The notes below the pieces were generated by a model that saw only the letters and a list, made by a program, of their open reading frames with translations, made no database searches and was not told the origin of the DNA. This document shows, piece by piece, positions 23,276 to 34,139 of a stretch of 64,000 nucleotides of DNA. Each line of letters opens with the position of its first letter. The first letter of the stretch is position 1. Position numbers and translations under genes: made by a program. The DNA is taken from assembly GCA_029532625.1 (NCBI GenBank), contig JARFXM010000008.1, positions 992,001 through 1,056,000 on the forward strand, in the 5' to 3' direction. The stretch comes from Lomentospora prolificans (taxonomy: Eukaryota; Ascomycota; Sordariomycetes; Microascales; Microascaceae).

Positions 23276-24156
23276 TTACAAAATTTCATCCTCGCCGGGG
23301 AGAACCACTCCGTCTTGAACAGCATGGCCATGAGCCCGAGCTAGGAACCCGTAGGGCGGGAAGTGCGTGTCAATCCACGGCAGCAACTCCTTTGCGCCGG
23401 GAGTATCAGCCCAGGAGCGCATTAGGTCGGACATGATGGAGAGCATCGACATAACGTGGACGCCGGCGCTCATCATGCGCTGATTGGCGAGGTCGCGGAT
23501 GAACACGGAGGTGGTTCCGGAAGCTTCGGCGTTTGCCCAGACTCCGTAGCCTTCTTCGCGTAAGGATAGTGACAGGAATGTCGTGCCTTTGATACAACAA
23601 CAATCGATTAGCTTCCGGCCGAGCATTGTCGAAGCGAAGAGGGAAACTCACAGATATCCGTCATAATTCCGGCCACGATGATCTGCGTCTTGCCAGTCGC
23701 GCGCACGGCGTCCCGGAATTCCTTGCTGTCCCACGCATTGACTTCACCGCTGCGGTCAATGATGGTGGCGTTCGGATGCATTGCGATGAGCTCCTTGGGA
23801 ACCACGCCGTTGGGACCTACCGGAGCACTGCTGGTGATGATTACAGGGAGGTTGAAGACCTGGGCGAGACTGCTATGTGCAAGGATATTAGACTTATAAA
23901 GGGCGGTATCCCAATCCTTGACCATGTTGATGAGGCCCTCTTGAATGTCGACTATGACGAGGAGCTACGCGACCGTCAGCTCTAGCCTCGAGTAATGTAT
24001 AGGCAAAAAGATCCAACATACCGCCTTTGCCTTGTCCAGGCGCTCAAACTTGGGGCCGGGAGTAAGAGCAGGCCCATGTCGATCCTCGGTTTCTTGACGA
24101 GGGACAAAGGCACTAACAAGCAGCGCAAAGGCTGTGACGAGATAGTACGGCTTCAT
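23276..24156 (-). CDS. Secreted isochorismatase-fold (YcaC-like) cysteine hydrolase
   Basis: Exons 24156-24022, 23964-23652 and 23586-23276 encode 252 residues. The N-terminus MKPYYLVTAFALLVSAFV is a probable signal peptide, so the enzyme is likely secreted. The fold is recognised by VIVDIQEGL (Asp51), IITSSAPVGPNG, GEVNAWDS and IIVAGIMTDIC (Cys150, the expected nucleophile), followed by the YcaC-like continuation EEGYGVWANAEASGTT. The substrate is unknown; the family includes nicotinamidases and isochorismatases. The residue 34 positions before the cysteine, where the family's catalytic Lys is expected, reads Arg116, which needs an alignment. Donor and acceptor phases close exactly, and the intron 2 junction recreates the Cys150 codon. 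Confidence 0.87.
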
Positions 24157-25028
24157 GGTGGAGATCTCAGTCTTAGCTGACGAGAGTGATTCGTTGCGCG
24201 GGGGATAAGACAAATACAAGCGAGCGACGATATTGCAGGCCAGATACTCTGCATGTTCTGGCCTCTTCTGTCGAGAGCGGACATCCCTCTATATACCGTC
24301 GGCCAGTTGACAAAGGCAGCTTGGCCCGTATGCATAGACTACGCTTGGGCTAGCAATATTCCACCCCGCATCGCACCCCCAGAACATCAAGATCTTGTTG
24401 CCGGAACCGATAGGACCTACTCTCCGGGCGAGCCGGCCAACCTTAAGATTAGATGTAACCCATGTTCCGCGATAGGAATGCAGGTCAGATGCTCCTGCAG
24501 TTGGTGATATGGATGAACCGCCGTCATAGCGGGGTTTATTGATGCAGTGGTACTGCACCGGAGGGAACGGGCTGAGCTCGTTTGCCAGTTCGCATCGTCT
24601 CCCGTCCAAATTGGCTTATACGATGCCAATTGTCGGAATAAGAGAAATTACGGCTTGAGAACTCGCGGTTGGGACGCGGTCGCCTAGGGTTACACAAATC
24701 CTACACGCTAAGCTGTGCCTCAAAGCTGTGCATATTGGGATCATATCTTCTGGTATTGCATCCCCCTTACCTATTGGTCTTCACTTTTACCCGAGGCGTT
24801 ACTAGTTAGAAAAGGCCCTAGTCGGCCTGTCGACCGGTTTTTGGTTGAAGGATGCAGGTCGTGCCCACGGCCTGATGAAAAACGCGGGAGGCGCATCCAA
24901 CAGGCGGCATCTACGAGACAAAGACAAAATGAAGCGACAGGGATTTCGGGCGTAAAGTCACCAGAGGATCTGCGAGGCCGAGAATTCAACAAATAGGGTT
25001 CTCCTCGTTGGATTTTCACAACAGTTAG
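24157..25028. other. Intergenic region with possible 5' part of a degraded gene
   Basis: This holds the promoter side of the secreted hydrolase and sequence upstream of the phosphotransferase-like pseudogene. An open frame at 24840-24996 could include remnants of its first exon but shows no clear family sequence. Confidence 0.4.
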
Positions 25029-26146
25029 GTGCGGTTCCTCATGCCGCACAAGTTGGCTGAGAAAAATCACCCTGGTACCATGGACGAAAAGCTCAACTGC
25101 GAGGTTGCAACGTATGCGTGGATACAGGAAAACTGCCCCGAATTCCCATTTACTCATTTAATCGGGTTTGAGTTTTCGGATGGTGCGAAGGTAAGGATCT
25201 ACTTTAACTTCATCACTATGATACTAAGCATTGAAGCAGTATACCCATTCAGAGCGTCTGCCGTGTCATTTGCGCTGCGCAAGGAGACTACGACGATGGT
25301 TTTGTCGTCTCCTCAAAGTTCCTATGCCGTCGATGTATATTCGCCATGAATCTTCACAATCGCTTCCAATGAGCTACATTCTCGTTGACTATGTAGATGA
25401 GACAGCGGGACAAATGTTGTCCAAGACCTGGACTAGCATGAACCATAACGAATCGAAGCGCGATAATTTCTTTCGGGGGCCAGCCCATTCGATATTGTGT
25501 CTTGCCAAAATTCCCCATCCTCGCTGGCATTGGTGCATTCGAATTTCATGATGATGGAACCCTTACCCTGACCAACTGGCCCCCGACCTGTGGCGTCATG
25601 ATTCATGAGAACAACGGTGCCCCTCGCGTACTACGCAAGAAGGCTACCTATGATTGTGTCGATCCATACATATCAGATCTGCTCACGTTCCACGATGAGC
25701 GTTTCATGGCGCAGCAGAATGCTGTCGATTATGAATTGGATTGTCGGTCCCAAATAGCGGCTCAGACGCTCTTGAGGACGATTGCTCACCACTACTGCGA
25801 CCGAGGTATGCGTTACGGCCCTTTCTATATGCAATTCACAGACCTCCATCCTAGGAACATACTAGTCGATGAAAAATGGAACATCACGGCAATAATTGAC
25901 CTTGAGTGGATCTGTTCTCGCCGTGCGTTTATGATCGATGTCCCATGCTGGATTACCGGCCATGCCATTGATGAAATTGGGGAAAAGTTCGATTATAGAC
26001 GATTATCTTGCCAGGAGAGAGGACTTTATGCGCATTCTCGACCAAGAGGAACTTTGCAATCCCAACACTCCGGACAAGATTACTTCCTAGGACCAACCAT
26101 GCGGTTGGCATGGCAGACTAGTGCACTGGGAACTCTGTGGTATTAG
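25029..26146 (+). pseudogene. Aminoglycoside-phosphotransferase-like (APH) gene, frameshifted
   Basis: The pieces read as the fungal APH/choline-kinase-like family, which has a protein-kinase-like fold. A segment 25029-25190 (MPHKLAEKNHPG, DEKLNCEVATYAWIQENCPE) joins across an intron 25191-25236 to QYTHSERLP, then SYILVDYVDETAGQMLSKTW. Near 25505-25528 the frame must shift by one base to continue with GIGAFEFHDDGTLTLTNWP and the catalytic region FTDLHPRNILVDEKWNI and IIDLEW. The C-terminus seems disturbed again after about 26000, where a second frame carries family-like sequence. No ATG-containing first exon could be found; an AG acceptor directly precedes 25029. It is probably a decaying accessory gene, although assembly errors could mimic this. 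Confidence 0.68.
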
Positions 26147-26271
26147 GAGCTAGATTGAGTCAACTAGATGCAGATAGAATAGGTATACTAAACAGCCAGA
26201 TGGCCTATTTTCTTCCCCAATACTATATAACATTACATTAAAGTATATATTGTTTTCCGATACCTTGGTAG

Positions 26272-27100
26272 TCAATCCAGATTCGTGAAGACTGTGATTC
26301 CGAGCCGTGGACCTTCAACTTTTACCTTTCTCCAATCAATAGGCACGAAATCCGATTCCTGGGGTCTCATAACGCCAACAGTATCTACGCTGTAGTCCTC
26401 TGCGTCGAGCTCGTCTCTCAGGGCTGGATCACGCGCCCTCTGAAGACATGGCATGGGTACATCATAGTCCACCGGAGCATGATAGTCGGATTGCGGTGAA
26501 AAGAATAAGTGTTTCAAGTAATAGCCGTGCGCCGGGATGAAGTTAGTTCCCTTGATATCCTGGCCGTCGAGTTGCAGACCGGCCATTGAGTAATCAGAGG
26601 GTGATCCGTTCCCAACATCTCGTTCCGCTTCCGTAGACGAACCGACTTGCATTTCTACCGGCATGCTTCGGGGTATTCGATATAAGGCGTGATTTTCTGG
26701 GGCATATGTGCTCCCTGATGCCCCTATCCTGCCTAAGTTCGTTGGCTGGAACGAAGGGTTCCGATGGGCCGTTCGGTACTGCGCGTACCATTCAGATTTG
26801 TTTTCAGACCAGTGGTCCTCTTTATAAGCTGGCTGAATGGAGCGTCGGTAGTACGCTTGGGGGTCGTCGCCTCGCGGAAACGGCTCCGCGCTTATCAGCA
26901 ATTAGCATCAGCGAACTGTGGAATTTGGCGGCATTAAAAACATACCCTTCGACGACATCATCTTTCTTTCCCAATCTGTCTTGGTCGCCTTCCCGGCGCC
27001 GGCGGTCCCTAGCGCGGCACTTTTGGTGGTCTTGGTCGGACTGCTTTGATGTAGAGCCTTTCCGGGAGGGAAAGCCGGAGGACGGCGGTTTGGACAGCAT
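26272..27100 (-). CDS. Hypothetical protein, orphan-like
   Basis: Exons 27100-26946 and 26890-26272 join in phase to give 257 residues. I do not recognise a family. The N-terminus is very basic and charged (KCRARDRRRREGDQDRLGKK), resembling a nuclear signal or a bZIP basic region, but no leucine heptads follow. The middle is rich in Tyr, Ser, Pro and Asn, and the C-terminus is acidic, then short and hydrophobic. Support comes from the ATG, a clean GTATGT donor, an AG acceptor that restores the frame and a long open second exon. It could be a lineage-specific nuclear protein or a chance model. Confidence 0.5.
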
Positions 27101-28856
27101 CGCGGCGCGCGTCCGGACTAGACAGGCGTTGACAAGATGAAGAGCATAGGGTCGTATATAGAAATTAAACGAGACATTAAAAGAAGTATATTACCATATG
27201 GAGGACACTTTTTATTTTCTTTTTTTCTTTTTTTCTTTTCTTTTCAGCGGAGACCCAGACTAGATTTTGTGGGCGCAAGAGAGAGAAGGGCGATGAGGGG
27301 CTCGAAACCAGACCAGGCTGAGGACTACGCGTCTTCTCTTCATTTTAGATGGTGGGCAGCAGCGGCTATATCTGCCGCCCTGCATTTACCAACTCTGAGG
27401 CTTTTTGGAAATGAAGTCGAAACCGAGGAGGCTGTCCGCGAGGAGTGACTGTTGAGAATGAAGCGATTGGCATCGCCAACACCAGCCAATTGATCCACAC
27501 AGTTTTGCACGCCTAGACGGTGTTTCTGTGACCGCGAAAATGGCGGCTCGAACTTGCATCGTTACGAAACGACTTGTCTATTAATCAAGGGACATATAAT
27601 CGCTCTCTAATACCCGCTATCCAGTAATACGAGGGCTTCCGAGAACAGCTGAACTTGGACTGATTCCCGGTTGGTTCCGGTATAAGTGTAACGATAAGAC
27701 GACCCAACCCCTCGAGAAGCGTGGTTACATGAATATGATTATAAACGCCTTGGGGCTTTGAATCAGATGTAATGGATGGATTCACCATACCTAAATTCGC
27801 GAGAGGGCTCTTAGACTCGGGCTATTTTCCAAGTCTATCCTGGTCACGCCCTGTTCAGGAGCGGTCATGAGCCTGGCTCCTTTGATAGTCATCACTTCCT
27901 GTTGCGCCCCGTAGCTGCCTCCTGCATCTTGTCAATCGTCAGCGTTGGTAACCTTTGTATAATCATCTGGATCGAAATGGACGATACCTGGCGCGGCAGG
28001 CTTCGGAAGTAGCGGTTCAGGAGGCATGGTAGAAGCACGCTACATAGGGACTACTCTGTTCTGCATGGTTAGAGGCCAGGCTTAGACTCGTCAAGGGGAA
28101 GGAGCAGGTTTGCGAGGGCAGGCTGGGCAGACACGGATATCTATTGAGGGACACCGTTGAGCCTCAGCTTTCGTTTCCCGCCCTGGAATTGCTGATTGTG
28201 GTTCGGAAGCTGGTAGCAATGCAGCAATTGGTGGACACACCAACTGCACTTTCGCGCTAAGGTTCTTCTTCTTGGGAAGTGGAGGGTGATATGGAACATA
28301 TGGAAAGGTGCGCGCGGCTTGGCACGGTACAAAGTTAAAGCAAACGGCAGTTATAGAGCATAAGCGTTTCTGTTCCTAGTTACTATAGGGACGTTTCTTC
28401 TGAAAAGATCGACGCCTCCCGGTAACCCAGTCCCGGTCTAAGTGAGTGAGTTGGTGAGGAAGAACAGCCTCAACCTATAATCTAATACTGCACTGCCAGC
28501 CAGCCAGCAGGTGACAAGTAGTACGGCTGGCTGGCTGGCTAACTTCCGATTGGCCCGCTGACTAACCCGCGGATTTCCCCCATGGTTGGCTGCTGGCTGG
28601 CTATTATTCCACCATGACCGGGACCGGATGGGCCCGTGCCGATGCCTTGTCTAAGTTGAGGTGACATCAACTGCCCGCACTTGATTGCCCCACCATGGAT
28701 CAAAGTGGAAAATCACCCGCCCATGTTAAATTCATCGAGACGCGACGCTGCAGGCATTACGCGCATTCCAACACCGCTTCCGCTGCTTAACGACGTCGGC
28801 GCAAGAGTGGGCGTCCGCCAAAGCCGGATTCCCGCCTCGAAAAAAAACATGCAACC
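27101..28856. other. Intergenic region, 1.75 kb
   Basis: No convincing gene is present. It contains T-rich stretches near 27210-27245 and a cluster of GGCT repeats including a perfect inverted repeat, listed separately. Confidence 0.55.
28495..28539. repeat. Perfect 14-bp inverted repeat of (GGCT)n
   Basis: The arm GCCAGCCAGCCAGC (28495-28508) is the exact reverse complement of GCTGGCTGGCTGGC (28526-28539), with a 17-nt loop. Another GGCTGGCT copy lies near 28594. It stands about 320 bp upstream of the start of the next gene, so it could be a promoter hairpin or simply an unstable tetranucleotide repeat. Confidence 0.85.
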
Positions 28857-30675
28857 ATGGACGCCGCAATGTCAGAATCGTCCTCCTCCCCTTCGAAAAT
28901 TATCGAAACGCCCTCCAGCCAGTCATCCAAGGGCCCGCCTCAGCTCACCCCCAAGACGATGCCTGGCGAGGATGAGCCCACGGCTGGCGACTATCGGCCC
29001 TCCCGATCGCTGCCTCGGACCTTGATCAATCATTGTCGCATATACCTGGAAGATCAGCTGTGTAAGATTCGGGATTTGCCTTAGCTGACGTCTACTCACA
29101 ATTGTTGCTCTAACTGACTTGGTAGTCTTCCACGCTATTGAGCTGGCCAACAGCTTGCTCACGTCCGGCCCAGCCGTGCAAAACGGACAAGTTTCGGCCG
29201 CTTTTGTATTACCACCCGTCCAACTAGGGTTCATCAACAACCTGCTCATCCACCCCAAGCACACCTCAAGGCCAGAGACTGTGGAGCGCCGTGAGATCGC
29301 CGCCCTAGCTTTGGTCTACCTAGAGAACCTCCTACAAATGGTTGGCCCCGTGAACGCCAATTTCGCAGCTGCCTTCAGCTTCAACCCCAACTACACGCCC
29401 CGTCCCCGAGCGCGCAGAGCCTTGAACCCGGATGACGACCTTTGCTCGGATGATTTTGACGACGACGGTGAGGACGAGGAGAACGCTAGAATCGTCTCCA
29501 AGCTCGACAACGAAGAGTCCATCTGGAACTGCGGTCATGATTTCTGGTCCGTCCTGGGTTGGGCGTTCAACTGCAGCGTGATCCACCCCTCGCGATGGCG
29601 CTGGTGGCGTATGTGGCTCGACTTTATGCTCCGCGTGTTAGAAGAGGATCTGCGCGAGAGGTTCCAGTTGGATGAGCTGGCCGACGAGCAGAGAGGGTGC
29701 GTGGGCGAATATGATTATCATATGATGAGGCAATCGCTCATCGCCATCTATGCTACGAGGAGAGGCGGCCGGACGAATGGGGTCAAGTGGGTTGTCAAGG
29801 CGCTCTTTGCCGACGGTCAGCAGGCCTCGCTATCTCTGTTCACCGAGGTGTTCCCCCTAGAAACTAAGGACCTACCAAGAGGGCAGAACAAGCGGAAGCG
29901 AGAGCCAGCCTTGGATTTGGAACATTTCAAATACGCCGATTACGGCGACACGGATGACGAGTTAGAGGAGAGTGGGCCGGAAGATGAGACGATGTCTTTG
30001 ACGTCGACGCCTAGAAAACCCGGACGGCATCACAACGAGGTGCCGCTGACTAAATTCGAACATTATCAGGAGAATGCTGAAGCTCTCCACGATCTTGTTC
30101 CCTATCGGCTACGCGCCATGTCTCTTCTCTCGCAGCTAGCCTTTTCCATGCCGAAGCTATTCGCCACCCTCGAGGACCTTCACGAAGAGTTCGCCCTAGG
30201 TATGAAGGAGCTTCCGCTACCCTTGTTCACAGCAATGATTACGCCTTCGTCGGCGCATCTCATGGACAAGGACTACGTAGTACTCTTGCTCAGAGAACTA
30301 CTCCACCTCTTCCTGCCGCCGAAATATCTGGACCCCAGTAAGGTCGATAAAGAGGCCGATCGCGAGGGCCGCATCACGCAGGAAATCCTAGCGAGGTGCC
30401 TGTTGCCTCACGCCGCGGACACTTCGTCCGTCGAGGACAACGCGAAACTGTCTTTCCTGCTCGAGACGGTCATGATGATGTTGCTAGAAGACGGGCAGCT
30501 CAGGCCGAAAGCTTCGCTTACGGAGGCGGCGCGGGCGGGCATCGCGGCACGGGAGAAGAAGGCGAAAGTGAAGCGGTATGGCCGCACCGGCCGCCTGAAC
30601 GAATATGATGTGCTTGCTAAAAAAGTATTGGACGAGTCGGGTGCTATGATAAACAGGATTCTTGAAGCCCTCTAA
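28857..30675 (+). CDS. Conserved-looking ascomycete protein of unknown function
   Basis: Exons 28857-29061 and 29126-30675 encode 584 residues. I cannot name the family. The N-terminal 50 residues are Ser/Pro-rich and disordered, followed by helical sequence (LPRTLINHCRIYLED). Then come an acidic stretch (CSDDFDDDGEDEEN), an unusual aromatic block (WSVLGWAFNCSVIHPSRWRW followed by WRMWLDFMLRVLEED), a basic/acidic linker with a possible nuclear signal (NKRKREP) and a helical C-terminal half. Alternating helices suggest an alpha-solenoid-like nuclear protein, which is inference. Splice sites are standard and phases close. Clean coding over 1.5 kb and the structured aromatic core argue that it is a real, conserved gene. 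Confidence 0.85.
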
Positions 30676-30943
30676 AACGAAGGAAGTCTGGTTGTTTGTG
30701 GGAAGGTCAAGGTTTCAGGTCGGTCGGGTCGGATATGGAATGATGCATTTTGGGCATGGCGTTTGGGAGACGGATTGTCTAGAACGAAACTAAACTGGAA
30801 AACAATATACAGGGAGCATAATATGCATGGCTTTATCATGTGTGGCTGGGAGCGCTCGGAATACCCATATTAATACACTTCTATAATGGTTCGATTCGTA
30901 GTCTTACATTCGTACAGCCCAGTCATACTAGTAGTTTTTCACG

Positions 30944-31704
30944 TTACCTCTTGGCCTTGGACGGAGTCCAAGCCTGCGGTTGCCAGTCCGCATTCTGCTC
31001 TCTCGCCTTCGCACCCGCCCAAGGATCCGCCTTGTCTATCTCGGGCTCGTCATCCTCCGCTGCTGCTGCTGCGTTTGCTGTTGTTGCCCCTGCTACTGTC
31101 CTTGTGCTGCTTTTTCCAACTACCTTCCTCCCCTGTTCCGCGGCAACCGGATCCGCCTCCCCAGCCTGATGGCCCTCGACACTCGGCACGGCAGGGCCCA
31201 TGGTCAACGTGTCCTCCCTAGGCTTCGCATCCTGCATGAGCTTAGGCTTGGCCTCCCAGCGGGCGTCAGCCTGCGCGGCGAGCATCTTGAGGCGTTCCTG
31301 GCGTGAGATTTCGGCGCGCTGCTCGTCGAGGGTCGGAGGGTTCGGGCGCATGTAGCGCAGCCACTGGTGCCATTCGGGGGAGACCTTGACCTCGGAGTAG
31401 TGGGTGGAGCGGGGGTAGTGGACTATGCGGCGCCAGCGGGAGGAAGGGTCGGAGCCGGCTATGCGGAATTCCCAGTATGTGTAGCCTTTTAGGTCGAAGC
31501 CTGCGGGATTAGAGTAGAGGGTGGGGAGGATCTTCGCGTTAGCTTTTGAGACGAGTAAAGTGGTGTTCGTTTGGGGCCCAAGAGGGAGAAGGGGGGGGAG
31601 GAACGAAGGCACGTACCGACGAGGACACGGCGGCGCCAGGGGAGACGGAGGGATTTCCATTTATACCAGGCTTGGCGGATGGGGGAGATGGAGTTTGAGG
31701 TCAT
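30944..31704 (-). CDS. Mitochondrial complex I assembly factor, NDUFAF2/B17.2-like
   Basis: Exons 31704-31617 and 31500-30944 give 214 residues. The family core is clear: AWYKWKSLRLPWRRRVLVG joined to FDLKGYTYWEFR, then WRRIVHYPRSTHYSEVKVSP and EWHQWLRYMRPNPPTLDEQ. These match the NDUFA12/NDUFAF2 (17.2-kDa-like) proteins of the mitochondrial inner membrane. NDUFAF2 helps late assembly of complex I and is replaced by NDUFA12. The long Ala-rich, charged C-terminal extension and the PPTLDEQRAEISRQERLKML helix favour the assembly-factor branch. The intron (31501-31616) happens to be open in one frame, so read-through looks like a longer protein with a false N-terminus. Confidence 0.88.
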
Positions 31705-32111
31705 TTTGGAGGGTTGGAAGGGGGTTTCTTTTTTTTTGTCCCTCTGTCGTGTAATTCGGGGGTTGAGGGTTGAGGTGTTGGAAGATTAAGACCGGGTTAT
31801 AGTGCTATCACTTGGGCTGTATGTCTAGAACTTGGATGATTTTTGAGGTGAGGAAAATTAGAGGTTGATTTGATGCTTGTACACTGACGTATTAGTTTGT
31901 CAAAAAGTACTTGGTAATAATAGTTTAATATCTCCAGTGGCCAGCGCTAAGCCACAAATGCCTGTCCGGCCGGAGACCCATCAGCCACAAATCACGACGC
32001 CGCGTGTAAGCAGAGAGCACAAGAGTAAGACCACGGCGCAAGCGGGCACTAATCGAGCATTGCTCATGGCCCATGATACCACCGGCGGGGGCTGCGCCTT
32101 TTTAAGAGGCC
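31705..32111. other. Intergenic region, complex I factor / kinase relic
   Basis: About 400 bp holds the promoter of the NDUFAF2-like gene and sequence where the missing C-terminal part of the kinase would be expected. No kinase-like sequence is visible in any frame. Confidence 0.5.
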
Positions 32112-33010
32112 TTAAATTCTCATGTTCTTTACCATGACTCCGAGACTCCAGATATCCGCACTATAAGTATAACCAGCATCTCGTACCACCTCAGGAGTCC
32201 GGTACAGTTCGGCCTGGATACAGCCAGAGTGCGGTATATTCCCTCGGACGGACAAGCCAAAGTCTGTGAACTGAATAATCCCGGTTGGTTTAAAAAGTTG
32301 ACCATAGTTGTTCCGCGAAAGGTATATTGTCCGCCCATCTAGGATTTTCCGGGGTAGGGGATGGTCATATTCGTCCCGGACGTCACGTTCTAGTATTCCT
32401 GGATCCTCAAGTTTTACCATTACGTTATGAGGCTTAAGATCTATCCTCGGTCAGAAATAGCACATTTATAGGTGAAACGAGGAAATTTACCAGCTTACCA
32501 GTATGAATAACTTGGCATTCCCAATGTAGGTAGTCAAGCCCCTCAAGGACTATTCGGAGTATCACGTTCAAAACATCTGAGGGCATAACTCCATCCACAA
32601 ATCGACGACAGTAAAGCCACAGCGGCTCGAATACTAAGCAGATATGGTTTCCGGAAACGTTATTTATAAGAAAGGAGTCAATTAGTTTCCTCACAAAATG
32701 CCAGCCTTCATGCCGAGAACTCCTAGAAATGTATCGAAGAATAGCAAACTCGGATTCAGGAGCGCCTTTGCGGCTGTGGTGGTCTTTGGCATTTATTTTG
32801 ATCGCTACATAGCGCTCTTTTAACCAGCGACAACTGTGCTTTCAGTTAAGAGAGTAAGAGGACACCTAACAGGCGAGGAACAAACTGGTGTAGATCCCTT
32901 GCAAGCCAGACGGTAGAACTGGAGCCATAGCCAATCTTCGTCGCAAGCTGATACCTGTCGTTGAGGACTTCGCCAAGGGACGCTGGATAGTAATACTGGG
33001 GATGGAGCCA
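32112..33010 (-). pseudogene. SRPK-like protein kinase, C-terminally truncated
   Basis: On the minus strand, pieces about 32985-32886, 32833-32499 and 32440-32112 join in phase. They give the N-lobe (LGEVLNDRYQLATKIGYGSS, STVWLARDL, RYVAIKINAKD), the catalytic segment HTDLKPHNVMV, the DFG region (FTDFGLSV) and the subdomain VIII-IX region (AELYRTPEVVRDAGYTYSAD, IWSLGVM). The HTDLKP motif is characteristic of SR-protein kinases and their expanded fungal relatives. The protein then ends at once (VKNMRI, stop), so subdomains X-XI are missing. No first exon with an ATG could be fixed upstream; a CAG acceptor lies close to 33011. It is most likely a pseudogene; an unseen downstream exon is possible, since a GTAAAG follows GVM. 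Confidence 0.66.
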
Positions 33011-34139
33011 CGGCTGACGTTACAAGGCAGCCAAGAGAGGCCAGTTTCTGTATTTAGGGGTGAACATATGACTGGAGTGGAGTTGACTAGGGAAAAGGGC
33101 TTAAATGTTCCAAAATTGATGCCCAGGCTGGGTTGGGTAAATAGTACCTGGACACGATTTTGATGAGCTGGTGTCGACAGATTATAAGCATCTCTAAGAC
33201 CTCTGATGAATATTCCCCTATCCCATTTTGGCCTAACAGCTGTTATTCGACGAATTGGATTCTTCGGGTCATTCGAGATTGTGCCAGCAACATTGGTTGT
33301 GATCTCTAGCGATGTACCCTTCGTACCTTGGTAGTTTTGGTGCAATCCTGACTAAGCCAAATTCAAGATTCTTCACGTGGTGATCAAGAGCTGACCTATT
33401 GCAGCTTGGCGGATCTGCAAGGTTGACAAGGGTCTAGCGTCCCCACCAGATACGATGAATCCTTGGAGTATTACTCGTTGCTGTAGCGGGGTCCGTTGTC
33501 CCTCGCAACCACACAAGCCAAGCTGCGGAAGTGCGAGCGAGGGTTCAGCACAGCCAGCCTGAGTGTCTTGCGTCGCTCTGGCTGGCGGAGGCCGCCCTTT
33601 TATTCCTTCGCATATTATTACATTGTTGATTGCTTGCCTGCCAAGCGGTGTCTTGTTGGAGACAGAGAAAGCTGATCTCTTATTATTTTCCATCCCTCCA
33701 ATCCCTAATATTTTCGTCCTGTCCCTTCGACACCTAACTTGATACTGTTCACGATTGTGAGTCAAAAGTCTTGGAACCGTCACCACTTTCTTGAGACAAC
33801 GATCGGAGCCCAAATAAACCGTAAACTCCAAATCGACAGACACCCTCACAACACCCACGCCAACTAGGCGCCCCTAGAGGAACTCGCGCGCGATTACGGC
33901 AAGACATTGGGAGCTCTTACTAGTAGCTCTTTGTCGATGTGATACCGGTCCCGTGGGAGATTTTGTTGTCACCCGCTCGACACCCAAGCACGCAAGACAC
34001 TCCACCAGATATTTGTTATACCTTATTTCCGCATTCTGACTGACGCTATTTGTTTGCCATCCCCTTGGCACCTGCGATCGCGAACGCTTTCCAACCCTTG
34101 GCCTCGTTTTGAAGGACAAACCCATTTGTCGTCGCCGCT
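33011..34139. other. Intergenic region upstream of the b561-type gene
   Basis: A minus-strand open frame of 161 codons (33858-33373) lacks an ATG and shows no family sequence. The right part is promoter and leader of the cytochrome b561-like gene. The missing 5' exon of the kinase relic may lie near 33011-33350. Confidence 0.45.

Noticed and set aside
28495..28605. GGCT repeats considered as a CRISPR-like array
   Set aside because: Units are four bases without spacers; a simple repeat in a eukaryote.
30944..31660. 238-codon frame extending the complex I factor upstream
   Set aside because: The first part is an intron that happens to be open; splicing to the exon at 31617-31704 restores the conserved N-terminus.
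33373..33858. 161-codon minus-strand open frame
   Set aside because: Begins with GTG, has no ATG in a sensible place, no family features and lies in a promoter region.
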